From Muricea muricata (lineage: Eukaryota > Cnidaria > Anthozoa > Malacalcyonacea > Plexauridae): DNA of 64,000 nucleotides. The stretch lies in NCBI GenBank assembly GCA_963855995.1, contig OY979717.1, positions 14,341,960 through 14,405,959 on the forward strand. The letters run 5' to 3'. The position numbers and the translations under genes are program-made. The notes under the pieces are model-generated. The model ran no database searches and was not told the DNA's origin. It saw only the letters and a list, made by a program, of their open reading frames with translations. Positions within the stretch are counted from its first letter, which is position 1, and the number at the start of each line of letters is the position of its first letter. Below are positions 33,100 through 60,659 of this stretch, piece by piece.

Positions 33100-33653
33100 G
33101 AATAAAGATGGAGAGGAGTTTCAATTCTTTGTGCAAAGCATTCGATCTACTTCATCCTGAACCGTGCGGAAGACGAAGAATGGCAGTACATAATTGCCGG
33201 GTCTGATTTTGTCCAGGATCTTCTGGCTTTTCTTGATATCTTACAAGTGATCGTGGAAAAGATTCTGGAGAAGAACGCTTCAATTGGGCTATGAGAGAAG
33301 AGCATGAGATCAAAGACGATCATAAACGATACGCAAAAGATCTGATGGAATCGTTAGAAAAGCGAGTCTCCTATGTTTTACAGAGTTACACGATTTCAAA
33401 CCTTGAAGTATTTGATGCAACAAATATGGCCAGCCTTCACAGCGGCACTGCTAATGAAGGGAAGATTACGTTCTTTCTGCCAGGAGGGGAAATTGAAGAG
33501 TATGGAGTCGATTGTAAAGAAGTGATGAAGGCAGCTTCAAATTTATCTCCCATCCAAGCTTCTAGTATGAATTTTGATTCACGCATGTCACATGCCTACA
33601 TGGGCTTGTTGAAGAAAGCCGTCTCCGAGGTGTTTGGAGTGGTATTTGTCTAG
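33100..33653 (+). pseudogene. Broken transposase-like fragment (possibly hAT/ZNF862-type)
   Basis: Two adjacent open segments in different frames appear to be one former protein. About 33140-33292 encodes IAGSDFVQDLLAFLDILQ and ends at a stop. From 33291 a 120-aa frame continues with MREEHEIKDDHKRYAKDLME and KRVSYVL..., ending at TAG (33651-33653). The first part resembles the DFVxDLxxFLDxLxP-type segment I associate with hAT-derived ZNF862-like proteins. I cannot confirm that by eye, so family assignment is weak. The internal frame break and lack of a start suggest a dead copy, beside the foldback element ending at 32700. Confidence 0.35.
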
Positions 33654-33659
33654 ACTGGT

Positions 33660-34950
33660 TTAATGTTATGGATGAAGAGCCGGGCAATAAAATATCGATA
33701 GTGTTTCTCTAGTAGAATTTCGAGCTGAAGAATCAATCAATCTTGAATCAGTCTTTGTAATGCGATTCTCCAATATAGTGGTTCGAAAAATACGACCATC
33801 TGAAAGATGTTTTTATTAGTCGTTTTATTCAAAAAGATCTTTATGACATTGTACAACCTCCATCATGTGCACTGCCAGACAAAGTTTAGGCAAAAGGTGG
33901 TCCAGAGGCAATAACGGAAAGCTTCTACAGTTCTATGCGTCACGAAAACAATCTGGTGGTCAATCAAATAGTACCCTTGTGCGAAGAACAAAGGTCAACT
34001 GGTGAGTGCCTTCGCTCAAGAACTGTGAAAGTATCATTGAGAAAAGCGTATGCTTGTATTTGGAGGGAGACAATACCATGAAAACACATCGAGTCAACTC
34101 GTTCGTTTCCTCTCGAGCAAACAAGTATGACTGTTCAAAAGTCGTTGACCGTGTGTAGTCAGTAGTCTGAACGAGGACGTTGCCCATTTCTTGTTACTGA
34201 CTGAACTTCGAATTCAGTCAAACAAGACCTTACCAATGGCTGATTGATCTTGTAAAATAAAGTTTACTACCGGTATGCTTATTGTATTACCGCCTATTTT
34301 TTTTTATGAATAGAACTATTGACTTTACCGACACTCAATAGAAAAGGACGACCGAATCAAGCCGAATTAAATCAATTAATCCTTCCGAACTTGATGTATG
34401 TTGTGACGCTGTTGCGAATTGAGTGTGTGACTTGAGTGGGAAAGAATGTTGTCAGTAATTAAAATTATGCATCATTGTTGTTAACTTTTATATTAACCTA
34501 CCATTAAAAGTCCTTAAAAACACATCGTTGAGTGTTCAATTTGGTAGATGAAAAGATCGACCCGCCGTTTACCTTTGCCCACAATTGGCGCAAGAACAAC
34601 CTCGTACCCAGGGCTTTTGCCGCAAAAGTGACGTAAGCACTTCTAAATAAGGTCTCAATCCTGCATGATGTAACGTAAAATTCAGACAAATTTTCCAGCA
34701 GCTTGTTTATAAGCTTGGAAATATTTTTTTCAGAAATCTTGTCTGGATCAATAGTATTTTTTGTTTCTGAAGTTTTAAAATAAACGGACGTGTAGAAATG
34801 AGCAGGACAGCCATTGTGGAGATAAGATTTGTGCACTGAGAGAATTTATATAATTATTTTAAACTCTGGGCATATAGGACAATGGGAAAAAGACGCCCCT
34901 TCTATTTCAGGGTCCTCTGCAGATGCTAAAAAACATTTTAAGATCATTTC
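33660..34950. other. Intergenic with repeat debris
   Basis: The minus-strand reading of 34585-34625 (AAAAGCCCTGGGTACGAGGT) looks like a repeat end. The 110-codon minus ORF at 34504-34836 overlaps it and is not supported as a gene. Confidence 0.35.
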
Positions 34951-34956
34951 CAATCA

Positions 34957-35426
34957 GGGGCGTAGCCAGGGAGGGATGGAGGGGGGAATCCGAAAAAATT
35001 CTTAATTCCTTTAAAACCTGGTAAAAATGTGGTGGTGGGGGTAACAAAGAACATACAAAGAACATCAAGTGTCCCCGTCATCAAATCTCAAAAAACCTGT
35101 TAACTTCTTCAGTTAGAATTATACCGTACTACACTGGGTGTATAAAAAAGTAATCGGGTTTGTGAGTAATCGAAGTGCTCTATCACGTTCATTATTTCAT
35201 ATACAGAAATCATTCTTTCGTATTCATAAAGACCATGCTTTGAGCTTTCGGTTGTCACCATGTTTGTGAAATTTGAAGAAAAATTGAGCAAACACGAATT
35301 ATCAAATGAAAATAACCTGTCGAAGGAGCATATTTTTACTTTTGAACAAAAAAAATGCCATTAATCATATCCGGTTACTGGATCAATAGGTGACTGGCAC
35401 CCTCCGGTAGTTTAGGATACGCCCCC
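34957..35426. mobile_element. GGGGCGTA-ended element carrying a nested MITE end
   Basis: Begins GGGGCGTAGCCAGGGAGGG and ends with CACCCTCC...GGATACGCCCC, giving imperfect inverted termini. Inside, ACTGGGTGTATAAAAAAGTA at 35136-35155 marks a copy of the family also seen at 21437 and, inverted, near 54300; the 21437 copy shares AATTTGAAGAAAAATTGA-like sequence. No gene. Confidence 0.6.
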
Positions 35427-35429
35427 GCG

Positions 35430-35940
35430 TTCAAGATGAACAAACGTAGTTTACAAACAGAAGTTTACTGTATAAAACTGTTTTAACTGACTTTAATCAT
35501 TATTACGCAGTTTTGATAGTGTTAGTAGTTTCGCATAAGCTGTGTACAATCAACATTAATTAGGCTATTAGTGCGTATGCGCCACTTACAGCTACAAACA
35601 AAATGCTTTTCATGAAAACATATTGTTACGGTTTACAATAACTTATGTTTAAGGTGTTCTTTAATTCATATCGGATTGCCTTCTTTATGTTTGAGATTCT
35701 TCATACCTTCTCAACTATTCCGAAGTTTCAATTTCTGGAGATTGTCTGTTACACAGGATGTCTCAAAAGAGGTAATTCAGCTTCAGTTTATCACTGTCTA
35801 TTTATTGAAACAGTTATTTACAAAAGCAAGAGTAATTAATGACTAATTGTGACAATAAATGTCTTTTCTAACAATAAGTGTTCCTTTTTCTCCAACTCAT
35901 TTTTACTCCCAAAGAAGATGGCCGCCATGTTATATTTAAC
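35430..35940. other. Intergenic, nothing recognised
   Basis: AT-rich; the ORFs at 35645-35839 (plus) and 35836-36033 (minus) are unsupported. Confidence 0.35.
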
Positions 35941-35947
35941 AAATATA

Positions 35948-36050
35948 AAACATTTTCCTTGTTGATATACAGTTATATCAACACGAGTGGAATTTTCCCG
36001 ACTTCCACGAGTGTTGATATAACTGTATATCAATACGGAAAAAATGTTTT
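35948..36050. repeat. Palindromic MITE, ~103 bp
   Basis: AAAACATTTTCCTTGTTGAT...CAACACGAGTGGA is inverted as TCCACGAGTGTTGATATAAC...GGAAAAAATGTTTT around a TTCCCG centre. Arms are about 45 bp. Confidence 0.82.
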
Positions 36051-36211
36051 ATAATTTTTTTATAATATAGCAATGTCAAAAGCCCGAAGGACGCGAAAAT
36101 CTCCCTGTTTACAAGTGGCGAGAAATTTTCCGTGTTTAGATTGAGTTATGCAAACACGAGTCTTAACCAATCAGCGTTCATGATTCACAAATGCTATATT
36201 ATAATATGCAC

Positions 36212-36491
36212 TTACAGTCGATTTCACAAAACTTTTGCCAAAATATTCCAAATTTCGTTCCAAATTTCGACAAGTTCGTTGCGAAGTCCAGAAGTTCATA
36301 TTGAAATTCACAAGCCGGTTTGTAAACAAGGCCTTTGATTGGTCCATGAATTGAATTAATCCAATCAAATGCTTTGTTTAAAAAAACGGTTTTTGAATTT
36401 CAATATGAACTTTGGACTTCGCAACGAACTTGTCGAAATTTGGAACGAAATTTGGAATGTTTTGGCAAAAGTTTTGTGAAATCGACTGTAA
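36212..36491. repeat. Near-perfect foldback element, ~100-bp arms
   Basis: TTACAGTCGATTTCACAAAA...CGAAGTCCAGAAGTTCATA is inverted as TATGAACTTTGGACTTCG...TTTTGTGAAATCGACTGTAA. If the ends are CAGTCG...CGACTG, both flanks are TA, the target duplicated by mariner-type transposons. The ORFs at 36132-36368 and 36374-36670 run through the arms and are artefacts. Confidence 0.85.
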
Positions 36492-36643
36492 CAAAAGAAC
36501 CTAATTGGAATTATTCTGTTCTGTTACACCAACATGGCGGCTACGACGTCACATGCCAGAGAATAGTAAATAATCCGAAAAGCCACTTAATAGATGTCTT
36601 TTTATTTCTGTGCAGTTTCTCGGCTAGAGTGATGACTGCACGG

Positions 36644-36681
36644 TCATTTATTAGCCACAGATGCAAATGACTGGCCAGAAC
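36644..36681 (-). CDS. Candidate 3'-terminal exon of the LRP-like gene
   Basis: A TTGTGCAG acceptor in the right phase would add GT TCT GGC CAG... to the last certain exon, encoding (C)SGQSFASVANK and TGA. AATAAA follows on the minus strand at 36601-36606. The extension is only 12 residues with no membrane segment, so the protein would be secreted. The acceptor is weak in pyrimidines, and a different terminal exon, here or beyond, is equally possible. Confidence 0.2.
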
Positions 36682-37751
36682 CTGCACAATAATTCGTGAG
36701 GCAAACATTACCTTTTTAAAAACACCTTGCATATTACACATTTATCAGCACTAGCTAAATCTACAACATTATGCTTGGAGTTTGGCGAATACATTTCCTC
36801 CTCCATTTCAATTGTAGTAATATACTAGGTATACATATTCTTGAACGGTCTTAGCCTGCTATATAATATATATATATACATTGTTTTCCGTTCTGAAGAC
36901 ATTCCTATACACTGTGATTCAGAATCATTTTACAACACACCAACGTCGAATAGGGAATTCGTTCTCAATGCTTGTCGGTTTTCAACACGATCTAAAATTA
37001 AAACAACTACAGTCCAATTTATAACATCGACAGCTGTGTTAAAAAATACAATATCAACACGGCAATGTTCCTATATACATAAAGAAATTGCTATAAAATC
37101 TCGCGTTAGCAACGATTCTTCAACAAATCACCGATGATATTTATGAGAGTGAGGCTCTCAAAAAAGCGTCCATGACCAGCTTCGACCCAGAACCTTTTCT
37201 CGAATGATTTTCCAAAGCAAAAATGATTTTACGGGCTAGCTGACTAAATGAAGCACGAGGCGGAGGTCGTAAAAAGGCCTGGTGATTTGCCAAAACTTTG
37301 ATTAGACTGAATTAAACTTTCCAGCAGAATTAAGAATTTCATAAATTAAGAAGTACCGTGTATTTAATAAATTAGTAAGCACCTCTGAGTGCCTTTTGAC
37401 ACGCTTACACATGTATATGTAAAAAAAGTAGAAGGATTTAGGTCTAGGCTGATCCGTGACAGAATTACCTACTGCTTAAAGTGAATACATTCAAATAAGT
37501 TCATAGTACCAACAAAAGCAAAAACAACTATTCCCTGTGTGTGGAAACCGAAAAAAATTAATTAAAATTCGCGACATGCAGAAGAATGAGGGTTCAATCT
37601 TCACTTCAGACACTTGAGTGAAAAGAGTTAGTCAAGGCTCTGCCAAAAGTCGTGGATTTTCGAATTTACCTAGCTTTTTCGGTTACTATGAATAACAACT
37701 CCAAATTTACTTCAGACCTGCAAAGATAAGTGTGGAATCCGCGATACTTAC

Positions 37752-54659
<16,908 letters not shown>

Positions 54660-54699
54660 TTACGAGCGTTAAACACTGTAATTACCTAAAATGAAATAA

Positions 54700-55995
54700 T
54701 GTGGAGATTAAAAGACAGACATCGCACAAGTGGTCAACATAAACTCACGTATGTATTAAATGACGCACTGTGTATGTCTCTGTTGATTGAATTTGCAGGA
54801 AGGAATCGCGTTTCCACACCCGGATACAATGTCAATGTGAATGTTTGATGTGAGAATATACGAAGTCGTATCTTTACTTTTTCCATGTAAGGTCTGTGGA
54901 GGTTGAGAGCGAAATGAAATAAAAGATTGATTTCAAGTTTATATAGAGTCGTTCTGTATTCCAGATTGTTCGATACTTCGATATAATTTATGCTTTTTTC
55001 GACCAATTATTTTAATCGATACTTGGCCTATCCTTGACTCTTTTTAATTTTCTAAGTGGTCTTCCTCTAAGTGACGAATAGTAGGTGTATACATATGAAT
55101 ACTTCTCATAGTCGGCGTGCCTTCACACAACCAAATATTTAAAAATTAACGTTCATACTTCGTAACGTGTAAAAATAATTTTTTGGCTTTTTCCACTTTA
55201 TAAGTAAGGCCTAATTAACGATACATTTGAGAAGCTTGTTTCAGGTGCACCTTCAATCTCCAGGCTGAAACTCCCAAACGAATATACTACATTTTTTAAC
55301 AGAACAGTAACTTACAAGTCATGCAAGGTGGAGACTATCAATGTCAAGAGGGTCAGGACATTTCCGTGGCATGCTGAAAACCTTTGCCTTATAAGCCGAT
55401 TGGATGTCCTGCAATTATATATCATAAAAGCTCTAGATCTTTGTGCTCAAAATTTCACATATTTTATGCTATAAAGGCTTTAAAATTCTTTGAGTTTAGC
55501 ATAGATTTAGTTGTAGTGGACAAGTAAATTACCAAACAACATTTACATATATGTGTCAATTCATAAAATTTAATGTCGAACTTCCTAGCTATATACACGA
55601 AATCAGATGCACCAAAGTGTTATGATGGCCATACAGTACACACAGGAATCAGCAAAATTTTCGGAATTTAAAATTTCCAGAGTTTCCTTTGTACTGCACT
55701 TTATTGGCAATATACATGAAGTGGTTCGTTAATACTATGGCTATTTTTTATACTGTGTACTGTAGGACGCAATTACTACACAGACAATATTTACCCTAGT
55801 TCTTGAAAGAAGTTATCAACAACTGCACAATTATTTACCACAAATTGAACGACACGCATAATGCGCTATAGCTGCACAGGCGACCTAGGTTATCATGGCT
55901 GCATTAACATAATCTTCATTTATCGAGGTTTCTGTGATTAATTTTCACATGAAGGCCTTCATTAGCCACGTAATAAGCCCGTAATTACCCACGCC
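54700..55995. other. Upstream region of the LRP-like gene
   Basis: Should include its promoter and perhaps a 5' UTR exon. No clear TATA box, ORF or repeat recognised. Confidence 0.4.
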
Positions 55996-56005
55996 ATTAC
56001 CCACG

Positions 56006-56332
<327 letters not shown>

Positions 56333-56337
<5 letters not shown>

Positions 56338-56566
56338 CAAAGAAGACAAACTTGAGTCACTTCATTTAAACATTTATTCACTACAAACTTGTTTCGTATG
56401 GTAAGCAAAGCTTACCACACTCATCAGGTGAAATCGCGTTTGATGTCAGACAACATCAAACGCGATTTCACCTGATGAGTGTGGTAAGCTTTGCTTACCA
56501 TACGAAACAAGTTTGTAGTGAATAAATGTTTAAATGAAGTGACTCAAGTTTGTCTTCTTTGTTATA
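56333..56566. repeat. Perfect palindrome, 114-bp arms, 6-base loop
   Basis: Left arm TATAACAAAGAAGACAAACT...GCGTTTGATGT and right arm ACATCAAACGCGATTTCACC...TCTTTGTTATA appear identical by eye, around CAGACA. Abuts the AT microsatellite. No ORF of interest. Confidence 0.93.
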
Positions 56567-56621
56567 TCCGCTCTACTTCGGTATTGAGCACTCTACTCAT
56601 ATGATTCTAAACTCAATACTA

Positions 56622-56665
<44 letters not shown>

Positions 56666-57180
56666 TTTGAGGTAGTTTGCACGATTAGAAATTTCACTCT
56701 GTTTGTATGTTATTATAAGCATTCTTTAGTATTTCGCAAACAAAAACTAACACTTTATATGTATATATGTAACTGTAGAAACATGAAGTGGGTTGCCAAA
56801 ATGCAGCTATTAATAATTATATTTATATAATTATTAATTGATAATAACTGGTAAGAGTGAGTTTTACTTTCGAAATGTACTATATAGTTCGGCTCTGCAC
56901 ATCACGAAGCCGGTAGTTGGATATACCTAATCTTTCTAGAATTGAAGTTTTCAAACTTTCAGACATTGCATTTCATGTTCCTATGTGGTTACTTCAATAT
57001 TTCAAGCCTTTTATTATCTGTGTCGTGCAGAATTAATAATTCATGCAGGAAATTCAAAAGAAATACATATTTAATTAGTGTTTTGAAACTAGAGGAAAAG
57101 TGTCTTAAAAGCAGGTGGCGGATTTGAAATGTTTCAGGGCAGTCAGGGGACAACGGGGCTGATAAAGTATTCGTTTTCAA

Positions 57181-57285
57181 ACTACTAGTAGTTTGAAATT
57201 TTTCAACGTACCTACTAGTAGTTTGAAATTTTTCAACGTACTAGTAGTTTGAAATTTTTGAAAGGTACTAGTACGTTGAATTGTA
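57181..57285. repeat. Tandem ~30-bp repeat
   Basis: ACTAGTAGTTTGAAATTTTT occurs three times with CAACGTAC spacers, followed by a partial inverted unit (GGTACTAGTACGTTGAA). Confidence 0.85.
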
Positions 57286-57304
57286 TAATTGATGAGTTTG
57301 AGAA

Positions 57305-57416
57305 GTCAGTTCAAATACGGGATTACCGGGATTTCAATTACTCGGAGTCCGTTCCAACGGAGCGAACTTCTCGTACTTGAAATCTCGGTAAAGTCCTCTG
57401 TCTCGTATTTGAACTA
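57305..57416. repeat. Imperfect palindrome
   Basis: AGTTCAAATACGGGATTACC...GATTTCAA is inverted as TTGAAATCTCGGTAAAGTCC...CGTATTTGAACT around CCGTTCCAACGG. A small foldback unit. Confidence 0.7.
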
Positions 57417-57607
57417 TTACTTAAAACACTCCTTATATAAGAACTCATAAGCTAGAAAAACACAATGGAAATCACAACGTCAACCGCAGCAGTGGTTTTA
57501 TACCCAATAAAAAGCTAACTAACGGGAGACGTTGTATGATTGTTCATGTAGCATTATAAAATTAAATGGTAAATACATGTAACATTATTTGATGTAACAC
57601 GTTGTTT

Positions 57608-58050
57608 CATTGTTTTGCGTGCAGTGAAGGAAAATTCGCGAAGTGTATGTTGTCTGGAAACTCTTCATCTGAAGTGTCTGTTTACCACCCTTTCAAGTGC
57701 AGATTGTGAGAAAAAGGTCAGTTTAGCTGCAATTTTGGTGCTATTTTCACTTTTAAATGATGTAAACATGCAAGTGTATATGTTCGGATTGGGACGTTTC
57801 TTTATAGATAAAAGACTGTCAGGCCCTTACAAATCACAGCCTTTCAATAATTCAACGACACGAAGAGCTACTTATATAGTTGTCAATTACCGTTGCCCGC
57901 CCAAACCGCCCAGATTTTGTCATTGTTTTGTGCAGTGAAACAAAATTCGTGAAAACTCTTCAACTGAAGTACGAGCATGTTTGTTGCTTTAATTATTTTA
58001 CCACACTTTCAAGTGTAGACTGTCACTTTACATTGGGCGATTTCTGCTGC
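57608..58050. repeat. Two diverged direct copies of a ~130-bp unit
   Basis: GTGCAGTGAAGGAAAATTCG...ACTCTTCATCTGAAGT...CACCCTTTCAAGTGCAGA at 57619-57706 recurs as GTGCAGTGAAACAAAATTCG...ACTCTTCAACTGAAGT...CACACTTTCAAGTGTAGA at about 57930-58020. Confidence 0.75.
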
Positions 58051-58779
58051 AATAGAATGTAACGTTCGTGTAAACCTCAAGTGCATACGCTCGTGTAAAC
58101 CTCAAGACTTATATATTTTTTCTATATACGATGGATTGATGTCATCCAATAGCAAAAAAATTTGAGTTCTGCATGTATTGATCGTGGGAAACAACTGTAT
58201 TGATCGTGAGAAATCGCACAATTTTTATCCTGCGAAATAAAATGCGTGCAACATTTCATCGGAGCTCACCGACAGAGCATGGCTTCAATATTATCTTTGT
58301 CGTGATGAGCGTTTGAGAATTTTATTGCAACATTCTCGGCAATATTCTCTATCTCGACTATTCTCAGGCATAGTGACATACTGATTAGGTAATCAGCCCG
58401 AGCCTTAGAATACCTGCACCTGAAATAGTCACAACTTTCGTTCAAACGTCTATTATGTGTGTACACATAAGGTCAATCTTAACACAGGAAAAAAAATTGA
58501 CCATAACGGCATAGTAATAACTGAAACAGTCTATATTACTATATTTCACGGTTATGATTTGATTTACTACATCACTTCCTTTGCCCATCACCCCCCCGTT
58601 GGCGCCAATGCAAGATTCAGCAATAATTAACATGCGATCCGCACATTGTAATGATAAGTAAGATCAGGACTTCAGGCATATAAAACAACCATGCATGACA
58701 CTAACATGTGCACTAACTAAATGAAACTGAAATTCCCCAGAAAAACATGTATCGTTTACAAATTGACGTATGTTTAGAA

Positions 58780-59570
58780 CAGCCTTGTATAACTTCCCAT
58801 TATCCAAGACTAAGGAAAATTTTGTAAAAAGTATATGATCTTATTATCTTTAATTTGTGTAAACCTGTTCGGCATACAATCTTTGTAACTTGCTCTTATT
58901 AGGGTGCAGTATCAGAAGTAACGGTGAAAATTGATATTATTACTACCACAACATATTTTTTTCTAGAAATTTTGACTGTGGGAACATTATATGAATGGAA
59001 TTCAGTCTATGCTAAATTTCATAACAATGCTCTCTCTCTACGTCAAAGTTAGTTAGTTAGTGAGTTAGTTAGCGCGCAGTGAACGATGGAAAGATTAAAG
59101 AAACTCGTGCGAAAAGTATATTATATATCTTATTATCTTTGATGATAGAACCAATTTTCTAAACATAGACGTGTAAATTAGTTTGTATTAAGTATTAATT
59201 CCTGTTCTTATAGCGTGCAGTATCTGAGGTAACGATGATAAATTGATATTGTTACCTAGCTGCACATGTGTACAGATATTTTTTCAAAATTTTGCCTGTG
59301 GGAACATTAGTGGTTCTCACAGATAAATATATGGATGGAAAATACCAAATTTCATAATAATGTTCTCAAAAGCTGCTTATTAAGTGAGACATTAAACTTA
59401 CATGAAGTTCCCGCTGAGTTAGTGAGCGCGCAGTGAAAAACGGGAAGACTAAAGAAACTTATGTGAAAAGTGATATCTTACCACAGTTGATATTAGAACC
59501 CTTTCTAACCGTAGGCGTGCAAACTTAGCTTGTTCGTAAACAGTCTTGGTAATTCTTGTTCTTACAGGGT
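58780..59570. repeat. Diverged tandem repeat, ~310-350-bp unit
   Basis: Units share GGTGCAGTATC(A/T)GA(A/G)GTAAC, then CTGTGGGAACATTA, then AAATTTCATAA(C/T)AATG, then GTTAG..GCGCAGTGAA, then AA(A/G)(A/C)TAAAGAAAC. Copies begin near 58904 and 59215, with a partial third at 59568. No coding potential kept between copies. Confidence 0.72.
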
Positions 59571-59616
59571 GCAGTGCAATCTAGCCTACTACAGACGCTT
59601 TCACCAAGGCCAAAGG

Positions 59617-60059
59617 GTCATGGCTTTATAGGATACTCTAAAGGTCGAAATGTCGAGAGAGCACTGGGGCCGAGTTGCCCTTGTGTTTTCTGTATCCCCA
59701 TACATATAATAACTATCAATATCGAGTCATTCTTGGGTTGTCACACTTCTCACTCACTGGGACTGTATCTACTTCACCAAATTTAGCTAAAGAGGAGCGC
59801 GTAGCGCGACAATCATTACTGGCCCTTCGGGCTCGCGCTTTAGCTAAATTTGGTGAAGTAGATACAGTCCCAGTGAGTGAGAATAGTTTTAATATAAAGC
59901 AAAACAGTACGCTTATTGTCGCGCTATGCGCTCCCTCTTTAGCTAAATTTGGTGAAGTAGATACAGTCCCAGTGAGCGAGAAATACACAAAACACAGGGG
60001 CAACTCGGTCCCAGTGCTCTCTCGACATTTCGACCTTTAGGGTATCCTATAAAGCCATG
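59617..60059. repeat. Palindromic composite with 14-bp flanking direct repeat
   Basis: Outer arms GTCATGGCTTTATAGGATAC...GGGGCCGAGTTGCCC are inverted at the right end. Inside, a 34-bp unit (GGGACTGTATCTACTTCACC...) occurs once in one orientation (from 59759) and twice in the other (59840, 59939). ACCAAGGCCAAAGG flanks both sides (59603-59616, 60060-60073). ORFs on both strands are the palindrome read twice. Confidence 0.85.
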
Positions 60060-60659
60060 ACCAAGGCCAAAGGAAGAACAACGTACTGCCAATCATGTTC
60101 GCTGACGTTGATACAGTCCGGTGAAAAAGAATACAAGAATGAAGCAAAGCTTGTAGACCTTATAGCTCGAGAAACATTCACGTGAACTATGTTATTAAAT
60201 TTAGGCTATTCTGACCACGAACGACCTTTGGTGACGACATGAGGACCATGAGGTGACTCAGGTCTATTTTCTATAACGGAACCGCCAATGTCCGACAAAA
60301 TAAAAAGCCACTACTGAGACTGTGACATTGACCCTTTTGAATGCTTTTGAACTATTTACACATCTATTATATATTACAGTTTTTCTTCCCCTTGTTGATA
60401 AATGTGCCGTTGGATGCTATTGCTCCACTGAGTCTTTCCGACAAGAAATAATTTCATAAAAAAGTCATGTCAGTCAACACGTCCACACTTTGCATAATAT
60501 TCAGACTGTGAAATTGACATGAAAAAGGCACTCCTGCCCTCACGCACCGTGGATCTGCACGACACAGATACCAAAATGCCGGAAACATTGAAGTAACCAC
60601 ATAGGAACATAAAACGCAATGTCTGAAAGTTCGAAAACTTCAATTCTAGAAACTAATGA

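Larger units (their letters stand above)
56934..60652. mobile_element. ~3.7-kb interval bounded by inverted repeats
   Basis: TTCTAGAATTGAAGTTTTCA...TTCCTATGTGGTTACTTCAA at 56934-56998 is inverted at about 60589-60652 (TTGAAGTAACCACATAGGAA...AACTTCAATTCTAGAA), about 60 bp with few mismatches. Between them are direct repeats, tandem units and a palindromic insert, but no transposase ORF. It may be a large non-autonomous element or two copies of one repeat in opposite orientation. Confidence 0.55.

Noticed and set aside
34504-34836. 110-aa minus-strand ORF as a gene
   Set aside because: No recognisable domain, no splice context, and it overlaps a repeat-like end (AAAAGCCCTGGGTACGAGGT).
36132-36670. 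Several ~65-98-aa ORFs sharing WTSQRTCRNLERNLE
   Set aside because: Arise because the foldback at 36212-36491 presents the same sequence in both orientations.
37141-37314. 57-codon minus-strand ORF as the definite last LRP exon
   Set aside because: The only nearby acceptor gives the wrong phase for joining to the exon ending at 37752; kept only as a question in the findings.
59675-60040. Overlapping ORFs of 121 aa (+) and 95 aa (-) with shared peptide TGTVSTSPNLAK
   Set aside because: The same palindromic 34-bp unit read on both strands; not protein-coding evidence.
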